Shown in pieces: positions 33,022 to 43,853 of a stretch of 64,000 nt of DNA. The stretch covers positions 2,104,808 to 2,168,807 of the forward strand of contig KK106983.1 in assembly GCA_000611775.1 (NCBI GenBank). The letters are read 5' to 3'. Source of the stretch: Umbilicaria muhlenbergii. Its lineage: Eukaryota > Ascomycota > Lecanoromycetes > Umbilicariales > Umbilicariaceae. The notes beneath the pieces are model-generated. The model did no database searches, was not told the origin of the DNA, and saw only the letters and a program-made list of their open reading frames with translations. The first letter of the stretch is position 1, and the number at the start of each line of letters is the position of its first letter. Made by a program: the position numbers and the translations under genes.

Positions 33022-33345
33022 TTACATTTGTGCCCAGCTGCCCCAAATCCGTACAAGCTCGACGAGGTCGCCGTGCTCGCCCCTGTCGATAAGCCACATC
33101 GGTATGGCGCGATTGGTCCAGTTACCATACAAATCGTGCGTGAATCTTTGCTTGATAACCCGTAGCCGCTCCTCATAATCTGCTCTTGCTCTCTCCTGGG
33201 TCGCTTGGACGTCTTTGTGTTCTTGGTGTTGGGTGTAGAGGGCGGCGTCCCAGCCATAATCTTCGACGTACGCCATCATGAACGGGCAGGAGAGGCAACA
33301 GTGCAAAAGTAGCATTGTAACGAAAATTCTCTTGGATGATAGCAT
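33022..33345 (-). CDS. Small putative secreted/membrane protein, 107 residues
   Basis: ATG 33345 to TAA 33022. The N-terminus (MLSSKRIFVTMLLLHCCLSC) has a basic start and hydrophobic core like a signal peptide or anchor. Next come a charged helical segment (HKDVQATQERARADYEERLRV) and a C-terminal IDRGEHGDLVELVRIWGSW. I do not know the family, but a diverged fragment encoding the same helical segment lies at 40241-40312 on the plus strand, so this coding frame has been duplicated. It starts only 11 nt after the stop codon of the F-box-like gene on the same strand, so it could instead be a 3' exon of that gene. Confidence 0.5.
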   Translation of the reverse strand: MLSSKRIFVTMLLLHCCLSCPFMMAYVEDYGWDAALYTQHQEHKDVQATQERARADYEERLRVIKQRFTHDLYGNWTNRAIPMWLIDRGEHGDLVELVRIWGSWAQM

Positions 33346-33356
33346 TACTATAGTAA

Positions 33357-34649
33357 CTATAGTACACGAGGTGGGCGCGAACCGAGCAACCGCGATGGAA
33401 AGAGCGGAGACGTGTGAGTACAGCTGCCTTGAGGATCGTGTAACACTAATAGCTTCCAGTTCTGCTCCCTTCCATATCGACGATCCAAAACGCCCCAGCT
33501 CTGCAACCGGCGCTCATCCCACATGCAAAATCCAAACTGTCGAAGATAAGCAAAAGTACAAAGCCGTCCCGCTCCTCCAGCGCTGAAGAACCTCCATCCC
33601 TTATTTGCGATATTTGCGCCATAATTGTCTGCCCAGGGGCACGTGTTGCTGGAGCTCACAAACTCGCGGAGATCGGGAAAGCGGAGCCGTCCGGCCTTGA
33701 GCTCATGTATAGCGGAAGTGATGAACTGATCGAGGGGGGTCCATGCCGTTCGATCCTTCCTTTCACGAATACTCAATGGTGTTTGCTGCAAAGAACTGTA
33801 GAGGAAGCTGAGGCCCTGCGACATCATATTGGCTGTTACCCCCTGTACTTCTGCAGGAGCCTGGATTGGCAAAGAGTTATACCAAGGAGGCCCAGGCATG
33901 GCAAAAGTATCCACCATATTTCCAAAGTGATCGAGACGTGGGTCTCGGGTATCCCGCTCCAACATGTCTTCAAGGTGATTGTAAACGCAATGCAATTCCT
34001 CAATTTCCCAAGGCATGAAGTACTTCAGGTATGTCGTTAAGCGCGAAACACGGTCGACACCGCCCGACTGAGCAGCTTCTAGCTCACCTGGCAGCAAAGA
34101 GGTAGATAGTTCGCAGCAGATTTGATATCTCCACAAACCTCGTTGAATTCGATGGATCTCTGTGGATGAAAGGATTGGAGGGTCGCCATGTTGCTCCATC
34201 TGCGGCGGTTTGTTCAACGACTGGCGAATTGGCGGTTGGCATAAGCATGTCGCAAATGTCTTAGTAAAGTAGTCCACAGCCCCCTGAGTTTGTGCGATAG
34301 CTTTTAGCGCGCCTAGAGGATGCTTGATATTCGTCTTGAACCGGAAGAACTGTTGCCTTTCGTCGAAGTCGAAGCTGGAATAGAGAACACCTTCTACTTT
34401 GCGTCTTGAGAACTTACCAGCTTCTCGTATGGCCAGAAATGTGCAGATCAGTTGTTGAAGATCCCGTGGCAGAGAATTTGCCAAGACGGACGGAAGAATC
34501 GTGCTGAACGAGGATTGAAATTCGAGTTGTACCGATGGGTCAGCAGTAATGAGGTTAAGTAAGGATGGTATGTCGACGACATGCAGGACCATGCTTTTAA
34601 CTTCTAGGGGAAGATTGTTCCAGGATGTTGTCTTCATGGTCGGTGCCAT
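33357..34649 (-). CDS. F-box-like protein, 430 residues
   Basis: Single exon. ATG 34649 is chosen because the longer frame has no upstream ATG; a second ATG lies four codons in. The start is followed by an F-box-like motif (SWNNLPLEVKSMVLHVVDIPSLLNLI), the usual adaptor that bridges a substrate receptor to the SCF ubiquitin ligase through Skp1. The rest is an alpha-helical region without recognised repeats, with a conserved-looking C-terminal block (FAYLRQFGFCMWDERRLQSWGVLD). Many fungi carry large, fast-evolving families of this kind. Assignment to the F-box class is by eye and moderately sure; the substrate is unknown. Confidence 0.65.
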   Translation of the reverse strand: MAPTMKTTSWNNLPLEVKSMVLHVVDIPSLLNLITADPSVQLEFQSSFSTILPSVLANSLPRDLQQLICTFLAIREAGKFSRRKVEGVLYSSFDFDERQQFFRFKTNIKHPLGALKAIAQTQGAVDYFTKTFATCLCQPPIRQSLNKPPQMEQHGDPPILSSTEIHRIQRGLWRYQICCELSTSLLPGELEAAQSGGVDRVSRLTTYLKYFMPWEIEELHCVYNHLEDMLERDTRDPRLDHFGNMVDTFAMPGPPWYNSLPIQAPAEVQGVTANMMSQGLSFLYSSLQQTPLSIRERKDRTAWTPLDQFITSAIHELKAGRLRFPDLREFVSSSNTCPWADNYGANIANKGWRFFSAGGAGRLCTFAYLRQFGFCMWDERRLQSWGVLDRRYGREQNWKLLVLHDPQGSCTHTSPLFPSRLLGSRPPRVL

Positions 34650-35746
34650 ACTGATGATGGTCGTTGACGAAGGTGCTCGAGTAGAAAATGAAATGATTGC
34701 TTTCCTGCGTAACAGCGTCAATAAGCAGAGATTGTTGAAACTGAATCACGAGTGTCCTGAAGATCACGTCTTATGCATCACCGAGCGCTATACATGCTCA
34801 ACAACGCTGACGGATAGAACTGAAGAAATGCTTCAAATGAGTCAAATCTTTTCTCTCCGCCTGCCTGCCAAGCGACTAGGGTCCCCACAGCGAAAAGTTT
34901 AACACCTCCCCGGTGTTCTCTCAGCAGTGGTCCTCGTTATACCACTGCTTATTGCAGTGTCAGCAAATCAGCTCACCCTTCCGGGTTCAGTGTTCTGAAT
35001 AGCCTAGCCTTGCATAGACTGACAGAGTGTGTAAGGCTAGGCTTGACCAAGCAGCATTGAGTGAGACTAATACCTGAATTGATTGAATGAGACTTCACTT
35101 TAGCCATACACCTCGATCTCAAAGGCAGTCTGAGCACATAGTCAGAGTTAACTAAGCTGATTAAATCACTACCAGTTCAGTTAAGTCAGCTTAAAGCCTT
35201 AAGGACTCAGTCTTGGCTGATTTAAATAAACAGACTAGTCCGTGAGCTAGTGCAATTCCTCACCATTAAGGTAGCAAATCCGCCTGCGCAGATACTTTCC
35301 CCATCAGCTGTGGCCAAAGCAGAATCGATGTCTAGTCGTGGCGACCATGGTAGTATGCAAGAGCTTCCACCACAGAAAGCTGCGGCCACCACGCAGAGCT
35401 TGCCTGCGGAAGTAGCCTCGGTGACACGACGTACCCCTTAATCTCAGTGGCAGCTTCAGCACCGACAATATCCTTATATCTGATGGTATTACGAGCTCTT
35501 GTAATACCGTAAGGCATCTAGGTAACAACACTAGCCAAGAAATGTCCGTTATTGCGGAAACAGTGAATGAGTTGGCATTACTCACCAACCCGTAAGGTAA
35601 GGAGCCTCAGTTGTTCTTCACTCCATGATGCCCTTGAAAAGCTGGTACAATCTCTAAGTTTATTCATTAATCCTGCTTAGGGCAACTGAGCCGACAGAAG
35701 TAATACAGACGATGATTCAGAATGGCTCGCCTTGGAAGACAGCGGC
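34650..35746. other. intergenic, AT-rich with a short hairpin
   Basis: About 34880-35240 is AT-rich with decayed sequence. A perfect 11-bp inverted repeat (AGCCTAGCCTT / AAGGCTAGGCT) lies at 35001-35043. No gene seen; it may hold remains of an upstream exon of the next entry. Confidence 0.45.
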
Positions 35747-38700
35747 ATGGCTGAATCAGATCATGCTCAGCGCAATTCGTTCAGCGAAAGTGACACAGAC
35801 GACGATCTTGAGTGGCTCGAGTCGCTCAGTTTGAAAGACAGGTTAGGCAGCGGCATGACGGATCCAGCTTTTGCAGATGACTCAAGTCGATCCCCCAGCC
35901 CAAGGATGCCACTACCACCAGATCTAGATTCAGATGAAGATCTCCTGAATCCCGGAGCCTTCGAAGCAAAAGTTCTACGCATTCAAGCGTCAACGGTCGC
36001 AAATTCGGCATTTCACCTTCTTGCTGACAGGCAAAATAAAGAGGATGACAGGGCGTTGCCTTCGCTGGATCAGAAGATGCCTCGGATTCTGTTCCCTGGT
36101 CAAGGCTTCGCCAGTTACCAAACGCAAGACACTGAGATGTGGAATCCTTTGGAAACTCAACAGGTCGAGTCTGGGAACGCCGCTTATATGGCTACCCTCT
36201 GGCGCAGATATATTGGTTCCGATACTAGCATTGACGAGTCGTCAGGACCTGATGTTGTTACGGACAGCGTTGACGTCCATACCCTGCTGCGGCTTCATCA
36301 GGATCTTCTAGAAAGTCACAACCTTCTGGTCCGGATCTGCTGCAACGTCCGCGAGCTTTGCCAGTCGGGAATCTCCCAAGGGTTTATCAGCATCGTTGTC
36401 GTCACAGACTCACGGCCCGGGGTAGCTAGTCTACAGAGTGTGGACGTCGACCAAGTCTACAAGTTAACTCGACTTGTCGATTCCCTGCTTCATGCGCTAT
36501 ATTGGACACTTAGACGGAAGACCACCTTCCCTAAAGTGGAACAGGATATCAGAGGAGATGTGCAGGCGTTCATGAGTAATCTTGTGGAAATTGGAGATGT
36601 GTTCGAGGCCCAAATTTTCGCGCAGAGCAGCAGGGTCGGCCTACAAGCGATAGTGGATATATGCAGGGTGATCGGGCACGTTCTTGACATCGCACTACTG
36701 ACGTACTGTGGCGCACACGTCCGGGCGTTGGACGAAACCCTCATCGGTCGGCATAACGAGCGATTTGAGATACACTACCCGGTGCTGTTTACAGGGCCTG
36801 AAACAGAAAGCCCCGCAGTAGTGATGCGCCGTCAAGGACTGAGCTGCCTAGACAAGTTTCTTCGCGGGAGGAAGGTTTGGGTCTTTCATTACGGCTTGCT
36901 GGCTAACCAATCAAGCACATCATCAGATATGAAGTTATACTTGTCAACCTCTATTGAGGCATTTGCCGACACGTGGGGCCCGGTCTGGAAGGTATCACCG
37001 AAGATTTCGGTTGAGAATGTGGTTTTTCGTTACAATGTTGGTCTTGGCGCTATCATTCCGTGGACGAGGGTTTTGGAGAGTGAGCCTGAGGCACTCCCGG
37101 AGGAAGCTTTCTGCCACTGGACACGCTATCCCGAGGACGACAGTGATGGGAAGCCGGCACCGACCATCAATACCCACAAACACCCCCTTCTTCTGATTGG
37201 TGGAGCACCAAAAGTTATAATATCACCAAACATGGAGTGTCACGCAGACCCTAACTCGTTTTCTCGTACCTTGGATGTCAGGAGTCCTTACAGCGAAGTA
37301 GCACGACAAAGCCACACCGATACAAGGACACTGACACCGCGCAACTTCACGTAGGGCATGGAGGAGCAAGTTGGACCTCTAGACAATGGAAGCACAGCCC
37401 AGGCATGACTTGGAAGGAACATATTGTCGAGCGTTGGATGAATGCCCCTTACAGAAGAAACCCAAAATTGTTGGAACCCTGGTGCGGTGTGGAAGTTAGT
37501 CGTTGCACATTCAATTCCCGCCGACGAAGGCTGCGTTAGATATTGGGATCCAAGACTATGCGCAATCATCTCTTGAATGTTTCCTTTAGATGGGGCGATC
37601 TATAGTGTAAGAAGGCATATTGTAGTGCGCTCAATAGCGAAGACTCCCATGCGTTTTACTAATTGTAGACCTCTCGCCCAGACTGGCGGTCGGAACTTGG
37701 AGCAGCAGTCTCCTTGTACTTTGAGATGCTCCTGCACACGGGCCTTGAAAACAACCAAGACTTGAAAGCTTTTTACGCTCTAATGTCATCAAGTGGTTAG
37801 GAATGGCTAGTGGCCGTTGGTCATAAACGCCATGGCTGGGCTAGTCTGCTGAACGATTCAGTGCTGTGTGCCACCATGGCGATCGTTACGGAGACCTGTT
37901 TAGAAGTCTCTACACCGGACTGACCAGATTTTCCAGGTCAACAATGTAGACAGGGGCCCGAGTAGGGAGACAAATTTTCCGTTCTTGAGATGAAATTGCT
38001 TTGCTATAACTCCAGTGAGGTCTCGTTCATTAGATACACAATCTTCCAATTCCACGCTCTTATTTGGTTCTTCTGGCTTCCTAGAGGTATTGATTCGAGT
38101 CAAGTGTAGTGGGCTGCTTGTTCGATGGAAGCCGAGGACTCCGTTCCTCGGGAAAGCACAGGAGCTTCTCTCTGGATTGGGGCATCACTCAGAACCCATG
38201 GAAGATGAGTTCCTGAAAGCGAGATCATTTGGGTAACTCGTTGTTTCGCGGAACCGCAGCAAGCTATGGCCAGTAGCTTGTACAATCTTGCGCAGCGAAG
38301 GGGTCATGGAACAGATCCAAAACCGGACTACATTCGCCAAGTTTTTCCTGCATAAACTACATACTCTTACTTTGAATGCAATAATACCATGGGGATATTA
38401 CACTCGGCTACAGCAAGGACAGAGGTACATTCGTGGACTCAGAACAAGAGCAACAGGTGCAGATGTATGTACAACATGTGATGAAGCCTCTCTTGATCTT
38501 CTACTCATGAAGAATAGACATCCACAATATGGTCAATGGCACGATATCGACATGTCTGAAGACAAACGCAAAGGCAGGGAAGAAAGGCGATCTGAGCTCT
38601 TCCTTTGCAGTCCCGAGGCTTCTAGGAACGTATTCCAGAATCAGCAATCTACCTTCCCACCGCCATCGAACAGCTACGAAAGGCCACGTTCCAGGCATGG

Positions 38701-38866
38701 AAACGCTCATGAGATCTCTTTCGAGACGCTCTCCCTGCAAGAGCTCAACCAAGTTTTAAGCCATCCGGACAACCTTCAGAGGAGCAGCCAGGACCCTCAC
38801 AATGATAATGAAAGAAGATTCCGCAGGAGGAAACGCATTGAATTTGCAGTCAAAGAAGCGAAATGA
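35747..38866 (+). pseudogene. Decayed large fungal gene of unknown function
   Basis: A 535-residue open frame (ATG 35747 to TAG 37354) covers the N-terminal part. It has an acidic start with an internal duplication (DDSEWLALEDSG, then DDLEWLESLS), long helices, and blocks (VWVFHYGLLANQ, FADTWGPVWKV, FCHWTRYPEDD, HPLLLIGGAP) that I associate with a large unnamed Pezizomycotina family. The family pattern continues past the stop in another frame (GGASWTSRQWKHSPGMTW, RRNPKLLEPWCGVEVS, LGAAVSLYFEMLLHTG), but that part is interrupted by at least five stop codons of the kind made by C-to-T change, and further pieces continue to about 38866. I conclude one frameshift near 37300 plus nonsense decay, possibly by RIP. 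The N-terminal frame might still be expressed. Confidence 0.55.
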
Positions 38867-38939
38867 CTCTTTAGTCTTTATCTATCTCTGAAACTACTTT
38901 TGAAGATAAGGGTATGTAGCATTTGTCATTAGAATAAAG

Positions 38940-39130
38940 ATGAATCTAATAATCATTCTTCTTCTGTCCTTCTATTCTTCTTTTATCCTTCTTTTATCCT
39001 TCTTCCATCCTTCTTCTATCCATCTTCTATTCATCTTCTATCTGTCTTTTCTTTATCTTCTATCTATCTCTTATTCATCTTTTATCTATCTTCTATTTAT
39101 CTTCCGCCCTCTATCCTTCTTCAACCCTTC
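38940..39130. repeat. pyrimidine-rich minisatellite (TTCTATC-like units)
   Basis: About 190 bp of imperfect TTCTTTTATCC and CATCTTCTATC units on the plus strand, a strong purine/pyrimidine strand asymmetry just after the decayed gene. Confidence 0.8.
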
Positions 39131-40240
39131 TCCAATACTTCATGTGACTCACCGTAATTCTTGTCTCTACTCATGATTTAAGAAACACATTCTAACTTAC
39201 CTCCTCAAAAGCATCATCAGCGTAGGGAATACCTCTTCAAGAGAACTGATCTGACGAATATCAGCCTGTCTACGTCAGTCACCTCCCCCAACCACGTCAC
39301 AGTCTCACCCTGACCCAATTTCGGAAGGCTATAAGCCACGCACTCCGTCGTTGCCACACTCATTTTTAGCTGCAGAGGGATGACGCCGGTGCTTACTCAC
39401 TTACTTGGGCGTGCCACGGCTTTAGCCCGGGATTCTGTTCACCGCCTACCCGGTAAGCTTAGCGTAGTATTCTGCTTCTAGTGTTCCTACAGTAGAAGTG
39501 CAGCGCAGTATATCGGGAGGCTCCCGTGGAAAGAACCTGCCCTATGCAGGCTGTCAGCCAAGAAATTGTTGCATGTGGAAAATCGTTCGTCCGCCCCGCC
39601 CTGCAGCAGCCAATATATGCCCGTAGCAGACATCATGCCTACATGCGCTCGGCCCGACTATAGGCGCTCGGTCAATGTAGGCGAGCACCGAGAAAGCCGA
39701 TATGGGGGTTATTTAATGTGCCCTGATTTCTACGAAGACTGCTTGCTTCTACACGTTCATTTATATCAATTGGAGCGGTATTTAGGTAGATACAATACAT
39801 CTATTTGGCCTCTATATCGCTCCATTGCAACAGAAATAGCCTGTAGGCTGCGTCGGTCCGTAGCGTCATTTGGATTTCAATGGTTACGATGATTTCGCTA
39901 GTTGTTTTTTTCTTTGTTGACCCTGATTCCGAAAGTGTATTTCGCTTCTTCATCCTTTTTGATAATCACGGCGTTATGAACTTAGAGGTGCTCGTGTCAA
40001 GTCAGACGTGTCTTCTTTGTAGCACATCTGAGTCAACAACGAAATCAGTTAAGGTCCCGATTACAATGAGAACCTTTATCGACTGCACAGGCGTGTTTTT
40101 TTGGGGGCCGGGGGGGTGAACTCGCGCAATATATAGTCAAAAAGGGGTACTCCCAGAATTAAAAAAAAAAGGGGGGTACTCGGGGGATATTTGCCGATTT
40201 TTTATATGAGCTTCGCCTGCAGTGTGTCGTATTTGTACAT

Positions 40241-40312
40241 TCAACGTCAAGAACACAAAGACGCCCAAGAGGCCAAAGAGGGAGCCAGAGCAGATTATGA
40301 GAGCCGTGTCAC
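40241..40312 (+). pseudogene. fragment related to the small gene at 33022-33345
   Basis: Reads QRQEHKDAQEAKEGARADYES, against QHQEHKDVQATQERARADYEE in the 33-kb gene (complement of about 33170-33231). DNA identity is about 80 percent over some 65 bp. No start and no intact frame around it, so a relic. Confidence 0.6.
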
Positions 40313-40835
40313 CATTGAGGGCCCTCACTCTCTTGCATTGCTGCTGCCTTGGCCGTGAGCCTGAACATAATCGACATTCTTGGCTTTCGAAGATTGAGAG
40401 AGAGATAGTAACAATATCACGAGCAAAAGAGATGGCCCTAACCGGTCAGTCCAGAGCCTCGATTCTCTGATTTATTGCAGCACATTAACTGCGCCATCAG
40501 CTTGTGAAACTTCGTGTATAAGTACTGCGTCCATTGAGTTAGTGGAGCCGATAGAAGATGTTTTGTATAATCTTCCTCATCGCTGTACCTTTTATATTTT
40601 CAAAACCTACGGCAGGCTGCTTAAGGATGCGGCTTTCCCCACCCGCCGCTCTCTGTACGTGGCTGCTGTTACATATGAGACAGAGTGATCCTATCGATCT
40701 GTGACGGGACAGAGTAGAAGCATACTCAACTTAACCTGCCTTTTTATGCATAGACAACAGGAGTCTTTGTATAGGTATTCAAATTACCACTTCTCGAAAG
40801 CATGTACCCGCTCAATACATAAAGTGACAATGAGC

Positions 40836-41473
40836 AAATGCCTAAAATGACCCCCCTCAACTTGTAAATTCCCTGAATAACCCCCAAAACTTCATAATTC
40901 CTCGTTTGACCCTCAGCCTTCTATAGAGGTGCTTTCAGGCTGTATCTCATGCATTTGTTTGTATGACTCAGGTTGTTTAAACAGGGTATGAACTGACTCT
41001 GATCTACAGTCTACTTGTCACACTGAATCGCCTGCCTCTTTTCTTTGTGATGCTCTTAATAGGTTCAGTAATCGTGCCTTATCAACTAAAATTCAGCACT
41101 CTCGGTTGAGTTTTTGGCTATAAACTTAACTAAACCTTTAATCATGCCCCGCAGAGCCCGCCCACTAATAATCCTTCTAACAAGTGAACAATTATTAGTA
41201 GGCGGGCTCACGGGCAGGTGGGGCATGATTACCTACAATGAACATCATAAGTATGCAACAACACAAAAGCTTTCTACACTCACTTTTGACTCAGTCTCTG
41301 AGAAACAAGTCTTGAAAGAGAGTGAAACACTGTCATCAATTTGTCCCCTGATGTTAACTTACAGTGCAGACGTTTCTATACTTCAATATTTGTAGGGGGT
41401 TAAACGAGGAATTATGAAGTTTTGGGGGTTATTCTGGGAATTTACAAGTTGAGGGGGGTCATTTTAGGCATTT
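40836..41473. mobile_element. 638-bp inverted-repeat (MITE-like) DNA element
   Basis: Terminal inverted repeats of 77 bp (40836-40912 and 41397-41473), differing at only two positions, start AAATGCCTAAAATGACCC. The interior has no transposase-like frame, so it is non-autonomous. I could not define a clear target-site duplication. The near-identical ends suggest a fairly recent insertion or maintained ends. Confidence 0.85.
41141..41229. mobile_element. 89-bp TA-flanked palindromic element nested in the MITE
   Basis: Begins ATCATGCCCC and ends GGGGCATGAT, with longer imperfect arms (GAGCCCGCC(C/T)ACTAATAAT). It is flanked on both sides by TA, the target duplication of Tc1/mariner-type transposons. 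It would fold into a hairpin of about 35 bp with an 18-nt loop. Confidence 0.75.
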
Positions 41474-43853
41474 ACCGTTCAGGAATTGAAATTTATGCGC
41501 CTAATCAGACGTTCTAGACTGCCAAAAACTACAGTTATGTCTGCTTTCATTAAGAACCTCTTTACTAATTGTGCCATAAACTCCGCCCTTGGTCTCTGCC
41601 TCACCATCGCCGTAGTCACGCATAGAGAGAGAACTGCCGGCTCTCAGCTGAGGGGCCCCGCAACCACTCAACAATCTGGAGAGATATCTATGATCAGTCA
41701 ACACAGTGATAGTTGAAGCCGCAGATCTTTTTCACTTACATTTCAATGACTTAGATATATCGCTCTTACTGTTGTGATATCAGGAGGGGCCTCAGCTAAA
41801 GATTGTCACTTATAGCGGTACTTGAAACTTTGCAACAGCTCATTAAGAGATTTGCCTAGGAGGTCTCTCTCTATGCATGATTTATGTCTGATTCTCTTAC
41901 AACTTTTGGAGAGGTGCAGAATTGCAAAGAAGCCTCGGGAAGAGGGAGATGTAAGTGACATTTTGTAGGAGTTACGATGTTCTATACTAACTCAATCTGC
42001 ACTCCTTAACATTACCACGTTTGACGACGGCATGTGTGGCGGCGGAGGCTCTCCGCTACCTTGCCGCAGCACTTTCTAAGATCTCTTAACGCTGTAGTTG
42101 ACAGCGTGCATATAATATACTGACTTTGAGATCACTGAGGCTGGCTTGGGGCTAACACTGAGTATATCGAGGTATCTTCTATATTGTCGTCAGTAAACCC
42201 TTTTTAGGTCTATTGTGTATTAAGTCAGTCAGCTTTACACCTCTTGCATGGATTATCTCCCTCTTATATCGCCGTCACCCGCCCAGTTCCACAAATCTCA
42301 GACACTAACCGATAAGCTACTTGACCTAACCCCCGACCCAATATCAGCACCCTTCCCCTTTTTCAGCTAGCTATGGCTCAAAGCCAAACTTTTCCAACCC
42401 CAGGCATCCCTCTCCGTCCGCACCCACGGTTTTCCGAATTGTCTACATGATCAGATATTTCCCCTCATCGCCCCATTTCCGCCCAGCCATGTGCTGCCGT
42501 GCCTGCCTATCTCCCAAGCCCTGAGGCCACTAAGCACCCCAAGCGAACACTACCCCCATCCCCCGTAGCCAGACACCCCAATCCAAGCCAAAGCCCACTC
42601 ATAGTATCTCACCACGAAGCATCTACCTTTGACTCAACGACAGCGATCCCAGTTGCCCACATCGGCCTGTGCACAAATTGAGGATACTGGTGCTGTAATT
42701 TATTACACCCGAACAGGGCCAGTGGAATAATGCTGTGCCCTTTGGTAATAACAAAGCGACGAGGGACAAGTAACGGCTACTGGATCCGTAGCCATACCGT
42801 CCACTCACATAGTCAAAGAAGTGGACGACCCCCCGAACGATACATGTCGCCGCTACCGCCCAATCTACTCTTTTCCAGCGCATGGAATTCAAGCAATCGA
42901 GCAACCAAGACAAACCCCGAAAATACCCCAGCGATCCATCCCGAAGACACCGTAAATGCTTCCCTCAGCATGAGTTGAGCTGATCCCTCTGCTTCGCCGG
43001 GGATGATGCCTTCGATAACCAGTATGCATCCATTTAGGGAGGCCCCCATCCAGCTCTTTGGAGATATCACCAAAAGCATAGACACGAAAGACATGTGCTG
43101 ACATTCAGCCTTGTTGGAACACACGTTGCGAGCGGCAACAGGGGGCGTGGGGACCCGATCGCCATCGTGTGATGGGAGGCCGCTGTGCCCTAGATCCCCG
43201 ACTGAAGCATCCCAGCCATAGTATAAGCTCTCATGAGTTTCAGCCCTGAAAGACCTGGAGCCCAAACAGTCAACACACCAAAACCTAAATCCATCACAAA
43301 ACACCCATGTCAACACCCCTTATCCACAACACCATCACAATTGCGCAAGACCATCATTCTCAAACCCGGCATCACAGCCAATGTATATTTAGCCCTACCT
43401 ACCAACCTGACAACCAACCACCCAAACTCACCCTCCACCACAAAAAGAAAAGCAAAAACCAAAGTCACCACACCCACGCTTTTGCAACAGCCAAACGAAA
43501 CCACAAACCCCCTCGCCAAATATTTCCGTACCTCCGCGCATGTACTCGCGTGTATCTCCTCCAGCCCCGCCACTCTAGCCAAAGGAACAAGCAGCAGAAA
43601 ACGTGTGGGGGTATGCGAAAGCCGTGTATTCGTGAAAACTCAGGTAACGAATATGTAAAGGTCGACAAGGAAACCTTGGATATGCTTGTTATGCGTGCCG
43701 CCATGTTCTATGAAGGAAGAAAGATAGATCTGACGCCATCGTGGGGGTGCCGTTTCCGTGGAAAGGACCCGCGTACGATGGTGTTGTCGTATAGGGACAT
43801 TAACGAAGGTCCTGGAGCCAAAGAATTTAGAGGGCTTCGAAAGAATGGGTTGA
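41474..43853. other. intergenic, no supported gene
   Basis: Mixed composition, AT-rich to about 42300. A minus-strand frame from ATG 43094 (93 residues, hydrophobic stretch GWIAGVFSGFVLVARLL) and a plus-strand frame from 43307 are the best candidates, but I cannot support either. Confidence 0.45.

Larger units (their letters stand above)
38867..40835. other. intergenic, decayed accessory tract
   Basis: Contains the pyrimidine-rich repeat at 38940-39130 and the paralogue fragment at 40241-40312. Homopolymer runs (A10, G7, T8) cluster near 40095-40200. No intact gene. Confidence 0.5.

Noticed and set aside
42813-43316. Minus-strand frame with hydrophobic stretch (ATG 43094)
   Set aside because: Only 93 codons from the ATG, neighbouring frames equally open, no homology recognised.
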